64,000 nucleotides of DNA. It comes from Actinomycetes bacterium (lineage in GTDB: Bacteria > Actinomycetota > Actinomycetes > Mycobacteriales > Mycobacteriaceae). This document shows positions 1-7,023 of this stretch, piece after piece. The stretch is taken from positions 124,001 through 188,000 of the forward strand of contig JAEXZY010000121.1 in NCBI GenBank assembly GCA_023404955.1, read 5' to 3'. Below the pieces are notes generated by a model. It saw only the letters and a program-made list of their open reading frames with translations, did no database searches and was not told the origin of the DNA. Within the stretch, counting starts at the first letter, position 1, and each line of letters starts with the position of its first letter. A program made the position numbers and the translations under genes.

Positions 1-804
1 CAGCGGCCCGCCGACTCGGGTGGCCGGCCCGCCTCGGCGCGTCTGGTGGACCCGGAGGACGATCTCCCCTCGGAGCACTACGGCGGCGACTTCGAGACGA
101 CCGCAATCCCGCGCTACGACACCGCCAAACCGGCTGCCCAGCAGCCGTTCGGCCTGATGGGCGATGCCGAACCCCTCCCGTACGTCCAGCCGGGTACGGG
201 CCTGGCGCCCGGCGCCTACGGGTCAGCGACCGCCGCGCCGACCGAGGTCGGCGTGCTCGACGAGCATCGGGAACGGGATCGCCGTGGCACCCAGGATCTC
301 GGTCTGCTGGTGCTGCGAGTCGCCGTCGGAGCGCTGCTCGTGGCACACGGCCTGCAGAACATGTTCGGGTTGTGGGGTGGTCCCGGGCTCGGCGGTTTCC
401 GCGACTACATCGCCGATGCGGGTTTCCGGTACGCAGACATCCTGAGCTACGTCGCCGCCGGCGGCGAGATCGCGGCAGGCATCCTGCTGGTGCTGGGGCT
501 GTTCACTCCGGTGGCGGCCGCCGGCGCGCTGGCCTACCTGGTCAACGCCGTGCTCGCCGAGGCGCTCGCCGCGCACAACGATGCGCGACTGTCGGCGTTC
601 CTCACCGATGGGCACGAGTACCAGGTGGTGCTCGTCGCCGCGGTCGCGGCCATCATCCTCACCGGACCCGGCCGGTACGGCCTGGACGCAGGGCGTGGCT
701 GGGCCCGACGCCCGTTCCTGGGTTCCTTCGCCGCGCTGGTGCTCGGTATCGGCGCCGGCGTCGCGGTGTGGGTGCTCCTCAACGGAGCCAACCCGCTGTC
801 CTGA
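1..804 (+). CDS. DoxX-family membrane protein, N-terminus outside window
   Basis: The frame is open from base 1 and ends at TGA 802-804. A GTG at 46 is available, but the coding frame continues upstream of it, so the true start is probably outside the window. The visible part begins with an acidic, proline-rich soluble stretch of about 80 residues. About five hydrophobic segments follow, including LGLLVLRVAVGALLVAHGLQ and a glycine-rich GGEIAAGILLVLGLF segment typical of DoxX/DoxD proteins. The position next to the PH-domain gene and ilvB matches Rv3005c of M. tuberculosis. Mycobacterial DoxX proteins have been linked to membrane-associated oxidoreductase complexes and thiol or oxidative stress. 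That role is family knowledge and nothing in this sequence proves it. Confidence 0.85.
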   Translation, partial: QRPADSGGRPASARLVDPEDDLPSEHYGGDFETTAIPRYDTAKPAAQQPFGLMGDAEPLPYVQPGTGLAPGAYGSATAAPTEVGVLDEHRERDRRGTQDLGLLVLRVAVGALLVAHGLQNMFGLWGGPGLGGFRDYIADAGFRYADILSYVAAGGEIAAGILLVLGLFTPVAAAGALAYLVNAVLAEALAAHNDARLSAFLTDGHEYQVVLVAAVAAIILTGPGRYGLDAGRGWARRPFLGSFAALVLGIGAGVAVWVLLNGANPLS

Positions 805-807
805 CTC

Positions 808-1197
808 TCATTCGTACGGGTTCGGCACCCGGCCGCCGCTGGCGGCTGTCAGCACCGGCAGGCTCGCGAACGTGACGGCCGGCAACGCTGTCTCGGTGCC
901 GTCGGACCGGCGCGCCAGAGCCCACGCCTTCCGGCCGAAGCGCAGCCCCTCGATGTCCTCCCAGCGCATCGTCTGCGTACCGAACAGCGTGCGCGCGGTG
1001 ACGGTGTCGCGGTCGGCGACCGTCCGGTAGCGGGCCACGGCGACCGACAGCGCGACGGGAATCACCAGCAGCACCGCGAACCAGCCGGGACCGGCGAACA
1101 CGATGGACAGCAGGGCCAGCGCGAAGAGCGCGACGGCGAGATGTGCCATGGGGGAGATGCGGATCACGACCGGGGCGGGCGAGGCGATGGAGGCCAT
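808..1197 (-). CDS. PH-domain membrane protein, Cfp6-like
   Basis: This 129-residue protein is convergent with the DoxX gene (3-base gap) and matches the position and type of Rv3004, low-molecular-weight antigen Cfp6. Residues of roughly 18-55 form two adjacent hydrophobic segments (AHLAVALFALALLSIVFAG, then a second one). A small bacterial PH-like domain follows, with the typical TVTARTLFGTQTMRWEDIEG strand pattern. It is expected to be a membrane-anchored protein with a cytoplasmic PH fold of unknown ligand. The start is the ATG at the high-coordinate end; the intergenic space towards ilvB is shared by two divergent promoters. Confidence 0.8.
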   Translation of the reverse strand: MASIASPAPVVIRISPMAHLAVALFALALLSIVFAGPGWFAVLLVIPVALSVAVARYRTVADRDTVTARTLFGTQTMRWEDIEGLRFGRKAWALARRSDGTETALPAVTFASLPVLTAASGGRVPNPYE

Positions 1198-1231
1198 GAG
1201 CCCATCATCCCATCCCCGGGCAGGCAGGAAT

Positions 1232-1261
1232 TTGACCGAAGTCCGGTTCGCGGGCTACCGT
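1232..1261 (+). promoter_or_regulatory. Promoter of the ilvBNC leader
   Basis: A near-consensus -35 hexamer TTGACC lies at 1232-1237 and a -10 hexamer TACCGT at 1256-1261, with an 18-nt spacer. Transcription would begin about 7-9 nt after the -10, at or just before the ATG of the leader peptide at 1270. The leader message would therefore be leaderless. Inferred from sequence only. Confidence 0.6.
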
Positions 1262-1269
1262 CGGGAGCT

Positions 1270-1341
1270 ATGCAGATCCCGGGCTCGCTCGTAGTAATTG
1301 GGTTGCGCGTTGATGCCGCGCTAGCCCCGGTCCGGGCATAG
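1270..1341 (+). CDS. Branched-chain amino-acid leader peptide of ilvBNC
   Basis: A 23-codon ORF runs from ATG 1270 to TAG 1339-1341. Its peptide is MQIPGSLVVIGLRVDAAL followed by APVRA. Codons 7-10 read Leu-Val-Val-Ile, and more Leu and Val follow at 12, 14, 18 and 21. All three end products of the downstream pathway are thus represented in a row. The critical codons GTA, GTA, ATT and CTA are unusual for this GC-rich genome. A GGGAG tract lies only a few bases before the ATG, too close for a normal ribosome site, and the promoter spacing suggests a leaderless message. Attenuation of ilvBNC by such a peptide is established in Corynebacterium glutamicum and has been predicted for other actinobacteria. 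The peptide probably has only this regulatory role. Confidence 0.75.
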   Translation: MQIPGSLVVIGLRVDAALAPVRA

Positions 1342-1365
1342 CACCACCGCATCGACGCGCAACCC
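1300..1365 (+). promoter_or_regulatory. ilvBNC antiterminator stem
   Basis: GGGTTGCGCGTTGATGC at 1300-1316 pairs with GCATCGACGCGCAACCC at 1349-1365 over 17 consecutive base pairs, including one G-U. The 5' arm starts directly after the Leu-Val-Val-Ile codons of the leader peptide. The last five bases of the 3' arm (1361-1365) are also the first arm of the terminator, so the two structures exclude each other. This is the usual layout of a ribosome-controlled attenuator. How ribosome position selects between the two folds is inference. Confidence 0.7.
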
Positions 1366-1400
1366 TCGCTCAGCCTCCCGGCTGACGGGGGTTTTTTGTT
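1361..1400 (+). terminator. ilvBNC attenuator terminator
   Basis: The core stem is CAGCC (1371-1375) with GGCTG (1380-1384) around a TCCC loop. It is extended through a small internal loop by AACCC (1361-1365) pairing with GGGTT (1389-1393). Six T residues follow at 1392-1397. It lies between the leader peptide and ilvB and overlaps the antiterminator, as expected of an attenuator. Confidence 0.75.
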
Positions 1401-1456
1401 GCCCCAGCACCGATTTGAGAAGATCTACCCAAGCCAGACAGGACACAGAGGACACC

Positions 1457-3307
1457 GTGAGCGCACCCACCACGCGAGCACCCGAGCAGCCGGCGACCCC
1501 GGCCAATGGGACTCGCACCGCCGCCCCCGCCCCGTCGCACCCCAAAAAGGTTGCGCCACTTGAGCTGACCGGCGCACAAGCCGTCATCAGGGCACTCGAG
1601 GAACTCGACGTCGACGTGATCTTCGGCATCCCCGGTGGTGCGGTGCTGCCCGTCTACGACCCGCTGTACGACTCGGTGAAGCTGCGCCACGTGCTGGTCC
1701 GCCACGAACAGGGTGGCGGTCACGCCGCCAGCGGCTACGCCCACGCGACCGGCCGGGTCGGGGTCTGCATGGCGACCTCGGGCCCGGGGGCCACCAACCT
1801 GGTGACACCACTGGCCGACGCCTACATGGACTCCATCCCGGTGGTCGCCATCACCGGACAGGTGGGTCGCTCGCTGATCGGCACCGACGCCTTCCAGGAA
1901 GCCGACATCTCCGGCATCACGATGCCCGTCACCAAGCACAACTTCCTGGTCCGCAACGGTGACGACATCGCCCGCGTCATCGCCGAGGCGTTCCACATCG
2001 CCGCCAGTGGCCGGCCCGGACCCGTGCTGGTGGACATCCCCAAGGACGTGCTCCAGGGCCAGTGCACCTTCAGCTGGCCGCCGAAGTTCGAACTGCCCGG
2101 CTACAAGCCGAACACCAAGCCGCACAACCGGCAGATCCGCGAAGCCGCCAAGATGATCGCGGCGGCCCGCAAGCCGGTCCTCTACGTCGGTGGCGGCATC
2201 ATCCGCGGCGAAGCTTCCGAGCAGCTGCTGGAACTAGCCGAGCTCACCGGCATCCCGGTGGTCACCACGCTGATGGCACGCGGCGCGTTCCCCGACAGCC
2301 ATCCGCAGAACATGGGCATGCCCGGCATGCACGGCACGGTGGCCGCGGTGGCTGCCCTGCAGCGCAGCGATCTGCTCATCGCGCTGGGCACCCGCTTCGA
2401 CGACCGGGTGACGGGCAAGCTGGATTCCTTTGCGCCCGAAGCCAAGGTGATCCACGCCGACATCGATCCCGCCGAGATCGGCAAGAACCGGCACGCCGAC
2501 GTGCCGATCGTGGGCGACGTGAAGGCCGTCATCACCGACCTGATCGAGGCCCTCCGCCGCGACAGCGGGCTCGGCGCGACGCCGCTGGCGAACTGGCGGG
2601 AGTACCTGAGCGGCATCCAGGCGACCTACCCGCTGAGCTACGGCCCGCAGAGCGACGGCAGCCTCTCCCCGGAGTACGTCATCGAGACGCTGGGCAAGAT
2701 CGCCGGCCCGGATGCGATCTACGTGGCCGGCGTGGGTCAGCACCAGATGTGGGCGGCGCAGTTCATCAAATACGAGAAGCCCAAGACCTGGCTCAATTCC
2801 GGTGGTCTCGGCACGATGGGCTACGCGGTGCCCGCGGCGATGGGCGCGAAGATGGGCTGCCCGGACACCGAGGTGTGGGCCATCGACGGCGACGGCTGCT
2901 TCCAGATGACGAATCAGGAACTGGCGACGTGCGCCATCGAAGGCGTGCCGATCAAGGTCGCGCTGATCAACAACGGCAACCTCGGCATGGTGCGCCAGTG
3001 GCAGACGCTGTTCTACGAAGAGCGCTACAGCCAGACCGATCTGGCCACGCACACCCGCCGCATCCCCGATTTCGTGAAGCTGTCCGAGGCGCTCGGGTGC
3101 GTCGCGCTGCGCTGCGAGCGGGAAGAGGATGTCGCCGACGTGATCAACCAGGCGCGCGAGATCAACGACCGCCCCGTGGTCATCGAGTTCGTGGTGGGCG
3201 CTGACGCGCAGGTGTGGCCGATGGTCGCCGCAGGCACCAGCAACGACGAGATCCAGGCGGCGCGCGGCATCCGCCCGCTGTTCGACAACGAAGAGGGACA
3301 CGCCTGA
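1457..3307 (+). CDS. ilvB: Acetolactate synthase, large catalytic subunit
   Basis: IlvB condenses pyruvate with pyruvate or 2-oxobutyrate, the first common step of valine/leucine and isoleucine synthesis, using thiamine diphosphate, FAD and Mg2+. The GTG at 1457 gives 616 residues, close to the 618 of M. tuberculosis IlvB1 (Rv3003c), and restores the family-typical start MSAPT; the preceding in-frame TTG at 1415 is not needed. The catalytic glutamate of RHEQGGGHAASG is residue 84. The thiamine-diphosphate motif runs from GDG (478-480) to NN (505-506). The extra N-terminal 35 residues are Pro/Ala-rich and low in order. The gene is preceded by an attenuator and its stop overlaps the start of ilvN, so catalytic and regulatory subunits are translationally coupled. 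Confidence 0.98.
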   Translation: MSAPTTRAPEQPATPANGTRTAAPAPSHPKKVAPLELTGAQAVIRALEELDVDVIFGIPGGAVLPVYDPLYDSVKLRHVLVRHEQGGGHAASGYAHATGRVGVCMATSGPGATNLVTPLADAYMDSIPVVAITGQVGRSLIGTDAFQEADISGITMPVTKHNFLVRNGDDIARVIAEAFHIAASGRPGPVLVDIPKDVLQGQCTFSWPPKFELPGYKPNTKPHNRQIREAAKMIAAARKPVLYVGGGIIRGEASEQLLELAELTGIPVVTTLMARGAFPDSHPQNMGMPGMHGTVAAVAALQRSDLLIALGTRFDDRVTGKLDSFAPEAKVIHADIDPAEIGKNRHADVPIVGDVKAVITDLIEALRRDSGLGATPLANWREYLSGIQATYPLSYGPQSDGSLSPEYVIETLGKIAGPDAIYVAGVGQHQMWAAQFIKYEKPKTWLNSGGLGTMGYAVPAAMGAKMGCPDTEVWAIDGDGCFQMTNQELATCAIEGVPIKVALINNGNLGMVRQWQTLFYEERYSQTDLATHTRRIPDFVKLSEALGCVALRCEREEDVADVINQAREINDRPVVIEFVVGADAQVWPMVAAGTSNDEIQAARGIRPLFDNEEGHA

Positions 3308-3807
3308 TGAGCACCATCCACACCTTGTCGGTGCTCGTCGAGGACAAGCCCGGCGTGCTCGCTCGCGTGGCCTCGCTGTTCTCGCGGCGCGGCTACAACA
3401 TCTGCTCGCTGGCCGTCGGTGCCACCGAGCAGAAGGACCTGTCGCGGATGACGATCGTCGTCGACGTGGAGGACTCGCCGCTCGAGCAGATCACCAAGCA
3501 GCTCAACAAGCTGGTGAACGTGATCAAGATCGTCGAGCAGGACGAGGACAACGCGGTGTCGCGCGAGATCGCACTCATCAAGGTGCGCGCGGATGCGACC
3601 ACCCGCGGTCAGGTCATCGAAGCGGTGAACCTGTTCCGCGCCAAGGTCGTCGACGTGTCCAACGAATCGTTGACCGTCGAGGCCACCGGAACCCCGGCCA
3701 AGCTCGAGGCGCTCCTGCGCGTGCTGGAGCCGTACGGTATCCGTGAGATCGTCCAGTCCGGTGTGGTGTCGCTGTCGCGTGGCCCCCGCGGAATCGGCAC
3801 CAAGTAG
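3307..3807 (+). CDS. ilvN: Acetolactate synthase, small regulatory subunit
   Basis: IlvN binds valine through its ACT domain and gives feedback control to the IlvB catalytic subunit. The ATG at 3307 shares one base with the TGA of ilvB (TGATG) and gives 166 residues, the usual length. The ACT domain occupies about residues 1-80, with the glycine-containing ligand loop in SRRGYNICSLAVGATE. A C-terminal activating domain follows and ends in GVVSLSRGPRGIGTK. An in-frame start 93 bases upstream would lie inside ilvB and is rejected. It is the second gene of ilvBNC. Confidence 0.97.
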   Translation: MSTIHTLSVLVEDKPGVLARVASLFSRRGYNICSLAVGATEQKDLSRMTIVVDVEDSPLEQITKQLNKLVNVIKIVEQDEDNAVSREIALIKVRADATTRGQVIEAVNLFRAKVVDVSNESLTVEATGTPAKLEALLRVLEPYGIREIVQSGVVSLSRGPRGIGTK

Positions 3808-3842
3808 CTGAAAAGCACAGAGTAGAAAGAAGATTCAGGACA

Positions 3843-4856
3843 ATGGCAGTTGAGATGTTCTATGACGACGACGCGGACCTGTCGATCATCCAGGGCCGCA
3901 AGGTCGGCGTCATCGGCTACGGCAGCCAGGGGCACGCGCACTCGCTGAGCCTGCGCGACTCCGGTGTGCAGGTGAAGGTCGGCCTCAAGGAGGGCTCGAA
4001 GTCCCGCGAGAAGGTCACCGAGCAGGGCCTCGACGTCGACACCCCGGCCGAGGTCGCCAAGTGGGCCGACGTCATCATGCTGCTCGCGCCCGACACCGCC
4101 CAGGCCGAGATCTTCACGAACGACATCGAGCCGAACCTCGAAGACGGCAACGCGCTGTTCTTCGGCCACGGCCTGAACATCCACTTCGGTCTGATCAAGC
4201 CGCCTGCCAACGTCACGATCGGCATGGTCGCCCCCAAGGGCCCCGGCCACCTGGTGCGCCGTCAGTTCGTCGACGGCAAGGGCGTGCCCTGCCTGATCGC
4301 CGTCGACCAGGACCCCAAGGGCGAGGGTGAGGCGCTTGCGCTGTCCTACGCCAAGGCCATCGGCGGCGCCCGCGCCGGCGTCATCAAGACCACGTTCAAG
4401 GAAGAGACCGAGACGGACCTCTTCGGCGAGCAGGCCGTGCTGTGCGGCGGTACCGAGGAACTGGTCAAGACCGGCTTCGAGGTGATGGTCGAGGCGGGCT
4501 ACGCGCCCGAGATGGCCTACTTCGAGGTGCTGCACGAGCTCAAGCTGATCGTCGACCTCATGTACGAGGGCGGCATCGCGCGGATGAACTACTCGGTGTC
4601 CGACACCGCGGAGTTCGGTGGCTACCTGTCCGGCCCGCGCGTCATCGACGCCGACACCAAGAAGCGGATGCAGGACATCCTCAAGGACATCCAGGACGGC
4701 ACGTTCGTCAAGCGACTGGTCGCCAACGTCGAGGGCGGCAACAAGGAGCTCGAGGGCCTGCGCAAGGAAAACGCCGAGCACCCGATCGAGGTCACCGGCA
4801 AGAAGCTGCGCGACCTGATGAGCTGGGTCGACCGCCCGATCACCGAAACCGCTTAG
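3843..4856 (+). CDS. ilvC: Ketol-acid reductoisomerase
   Basis: IlvC isomerises and reduces acetolactate and acetohydroxybutyrate with NADPH and Mg2+, the step after IlvBN. The 337-residue length fits class I enzymes. The Rossmann motif GYGSQGHA occupies residues 25-32. The cofactor-specificity loop near residues 46-53 contains LKEGSKS, consistent with NADPH use. The catalytic acid residues lie in KEETETDLFGEQ and the KARI C-domain carries FEVLHELKLIVDLMYEGG. The gene begins 35 bases after ilvN and ends at a strong inverted repeat, so it closes the operon. Confidence 0.98.
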   Translation: MAVEMFYDDDADLSIIQGRKVGVIGYGSQGHAHSLSLRDSGVQVKVGLKEGSKSREKVTEQGLDVDTPAEVAKWADVIMLLAPDTAQAEIFTNDIEPNLEDGNALFFGHGLNIHFGLIKPPANVTIGMVAPKGPGHLVRRQFVDGKGVPCLIAVDQDPKGEGEALALSYAKAIGGARAGVIKTTFKEETETDLFGEQAVLCGGTEELVKTGFEVMVEAGYAPEMAYFEVLHELKLIVDLMYEGGIARMNYSVSDTAEFGGYLSGPRVIDADTKKRMQDILKDIQDGTFVKRLVANVEGGNKELEGLRKENAEHPIEVTGKKLRDLMSWVDRPITETA

Positions 4857-4867
4857 TTTCGCCCGCG

Positions 4868-4902
4868 AAGTCGGTGCCATTCTCCGCGAACGGCACCGAC
4901 TT
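4868..4902. terminator. Bidirectional terminator between ilvC and wrbA
   Basis: AAGTCGGTGCC (4868-4878) and GGCACCGACTT (4892-4902) form a perfect 11-bp stem with a 13-nt loop. T-rich bases follow on the + strand (4901-4910). It lies between two convergent genes and could serve both. Confidence 0.7.
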
Positions 4903-4909
4903 TCGTGTT

Positions 4910-5506
4910 TCAGGAGAGCCGGTCGGCGGTGCTGACGACGCGCCGTGCCAGGTGGTCGAGTGCCGCCAGCGTGGCCTCATCGAGTTCGTTGCGGTTCTCC
5001 GGCCCCGTCACATGGCCCACGCCGTACGGGTTCCCGTCGGCGAACTTGACCCCGTCGGTGTAGCCGGGGGCGACGATGATTCCGCCGAAGTGCATCAGCG
5101 TGATGTACAGGGTGATGAGCGTGGTCTCCTGACCGCCGTGGGCCGTCTGTGACGACGTGAACCCGGCGTAGACCTTGTCGGCGAGCTTGCCCTGGGCCCA
5201 CAAACCGCCGAGCGAATCGATGAAGGATCGGAACTGCGACGCGGTGTTGCCGAACCGGGTGGGGGAGCCGAAGATCACCGCGTCGGCCCACACGATGTCG
5301 TCGCCGGTTGCCGCTGGAAGGTCTTTCGTCGCTTCGTAATTCGCCGACCAGGCCGGGTTCTCGGCGAAGGACTGCGGGTCCCTGGTCTCGGCGATGTGGC
5401 GCACGCGCACCTCGGCGCCCGCCGATTCCGCCGTGGCGGCCACACGGTTGGCCATCGCGGTGCCGTGCCCGGTGGCCGAGTAATAGATCACTGCAAGCTT
5501 GGTCAT
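4910..5506 (-). CDS. wrbA: NAD(P)H:quinone oxidoreductase, WrbA family
   Basis: WrbA proteins are FMN-dependent, tetrameric flavodoxin-like enzymes that reduce quinones by two electrons and so avoid semiquinone radicals. The 198 residues match the family length. The FMN phosphate loop is at the N-terminus (YYSATGHGTAMA). SPTRFGNTASQFRSFID and the loop TSSQTAHGGQETT are characteristic WrbA signatures. It is convergent with ilvC and seems to be its own transcription unit. In M. tuberculosis other genes occupy the space between ilvC and serA1, so this is probably a local difference. It is unlikely to be part of amino-acid synthesis. Confidence 0.9.
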   Translation of the reverse strand: MTKLAVIYYSATGHGTAMANRVAATAESAGAEVRVRHIAETRDPQSFAENPAWSANYEATKDLPAATGDDIVWADAVIFGSPTRFGNTASQFRSFIDSLGGLWAQGKLADKVYAGFTSSQTAHGGQETTLITLYITLMHFGGIIVAPGYTDGVKFADGNPYGVGHVTGPENRNELDEATLAALDHLARRVVSTADRLS

Positions 5507-5536
5507 GCCGCGAGACTACGCGCGGCGCCCGAGGAA

Positions 5537-6967
5537 TCAGGGCGACAATCGCGGCAGGGTGGTGATGCCGAATTCGCGGCGCAGCACCGTGCGTGCCGCG
5601 TAGTAGCCGGCCATGCCGTGCACACCGGTGCCCGGCGGCGTGGCCGACGAGCACAGGTACGCACGGGGGATGGGCGTGGTCCACGGGTTCAGCCGCAGCG
5701 TCGGTCCCACCATCGCCGCGAACAGCGTCGCCCCGCCGACGATGATGTCTCCGCCCACGTAGTTCGCGTTGTGGTCGGACATCCGGGCGGCCGGCACACA
5801 TCGCGCGGCGACCACGAGATCGCGGAAGCCTGGTGCGGCGCGCTCGAACAGGCCGGTGATCGTCTCGGTGAGGTCCGCAGTGGAACCCGCCGGCACGTGC
5901 GCGTAGGTCCACAACGGTCGCCGGCCCTGATCATCGATGCGGGACGGGTCCGCGACGTGCGGCAGCGCGGCCAGGGTCATCGGCCACTCGGCGTGACGGC
6001 CTGCGGCGATCTCCCGTTCGGCCAACGCCATCTGCGCCCGCGTACCGCCCATGTGCAGGGTGCCCGCCTGGGCCAGGCGGGGGTCGCGCCACGGGATCTC
6101 GCCCGACAGCACGAAATCGACCTTACAGACGCCCGGGCCGAATCTGTAGCGGCGCAACGCTTTTGCGTAGCGCGCCGGCACCGCGTCGCCGTAGATGTCG
6201 AGCAGCGCGGTCGGTGCGGTGTCCCAGATGACGACCCCGTCGGGCGGCGCGGTCACGGGTTCGCTGAGCACCAGTTCACCGCCGTGCGCCAGCAGATCGG
6301 CGACCATGGCGTCCGCGATCGCCTGGGTGCCGCCGACGGGCACCGGCCAGCCGGCGGTGTGCGCCACCGTCCCCAACATCAGGCCCGCGCCGCTGTTGAC
6401 CGGAGAGGGCATCGTCGAAATCGCATGCACGCCAACGCCGGTGAACAAAGCTTGGGCGTCGTCGCCGCGCAGCAGGCCCCACGCCGGACTGCCCATCGCC
6501 AGGACGCGCAACCCGGTACGCACCGTGGTGGCCAGATCTGGTGGCAGCGAACGCTTGTCGCCGAGGAAGAAGCCCAGCACCCCGTCGACGTGTTCGGTCA
6601 GCGGGCCGAAGAGCCGTCGCCACGATCCGCCGTCGTCCAGTTCCGCGCACGTGCGCTCCAGCGAACGGTAGGCCACCGCGGCCGACCGGCCGGGCAATGG
6701 ATTCGCATACGACACGTCCGGCGTGCGCAGCTGCACGCCGCGCGCCGCGAGATCGAATTCGGCGAAGAACGGAGAAGCCACCCCCAGCGGGTGGACGGCC
6801 GAGCAGATGTCGTGGAGAACACCCGGGTACTCGGGGTCCGGCGCCGACCGGGCACCGCCACCGGCTGTGGGCTGGGCCTCGATCACCCGGACCGAGAGAC
6901 CCGCGCGGGCGCAGATGACCGCGGCCGCCAGCCCGTTGGGACCGCTTCCGACGACGGTGACGTCCAC
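5537..6967 (-). CDS. NAD(P)/FAD-dependent oxidoreductase, phytoene-desaturase-like
   Basis: The N-terminus carries the FAD-binding dinucleotide motif VVGSGPNGLAAAVICARAG, followed by the RVIEAQ acidic strand end. The overall layout is that of phytoene desaturase/amine oxidase-like flavoproteins, and the C-terminal GTGVHGMAGYYAARTVL closes the FAD site. The substrate is unknown. It corresponds to Rv2997. Two starts are possible: a GTG at 7009 (490 residues) and a GTG at 6967 (476 residues). The second is chosen because GGGAGAAG lies 7 nt upstream and the protein then begins right at the FAD motif. It is divergent from serA. Confidence 0.82.
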   Translation of the reverse strand: MDVTVVGSGPNGLAAAVICARAGLSVRVIEAQPTAGGGARSAPDPEYPGVLHDICSAVHPLGVASPFFAEFDLAARGVQLRTPDVSYANPLPGRSAAVAYRSLERTCAELDDGGSWRRLFGPLTEHVDGVLGFFLGDKRSLPPDLATTVRTGLRVLAMGSPAWGLLRGDDAQALFTGVGVHAISTMPSPVNSGAGLMLGTVAHTAGWPVPVGGTQAIADAMVADLLAHGGELVLSEPVTAPPDGVVIWDTAPTALLDIYGDAVPARYAKALRRYRFGPGVCKVDFVLSGEIPWRDPRLAQAGTLHMGGTRAQMALAEREIAAGRHAEWPMTLAALPHVADPSRIDDQGRRPLWTYAHVPAGSTADLTETITGLFERAAPGFRDLVVAARCVPAARMSDHNANYVGGDIIVGGATLFAAMVGPTLRLNPWTTPIPRAYLCSSATPPGTGVHGMAGYYAARTVLRREFGITTLPRLSP

Positions 6968-7009
6968 GCTCGAGCTTCTCCCGCCCACCACCCGATCATT
7001 ACAGCCCAC

Positions 7010-7015
7010 TAGGCT
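7010..7015 (+). promoter_or_regulatory. -10 element of serA
   Basis: TAGGCT lies 8 nt before the GTG of serA and no ribosome-binding site is visible, so transcription probably starts at or within a base or two of the start codon (leaderless). No clear -35 is visible. Confidence 0.45.
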
Positions 7016-7023
7016 GAGGCCTC

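Noticed and set aside
5396..7012. 538-residue plus-strand frame opposite the FAD oxidoreductase
   Set aside because: Antisense shadow; the FAD-binding motif and family pattern are on the minus strand.
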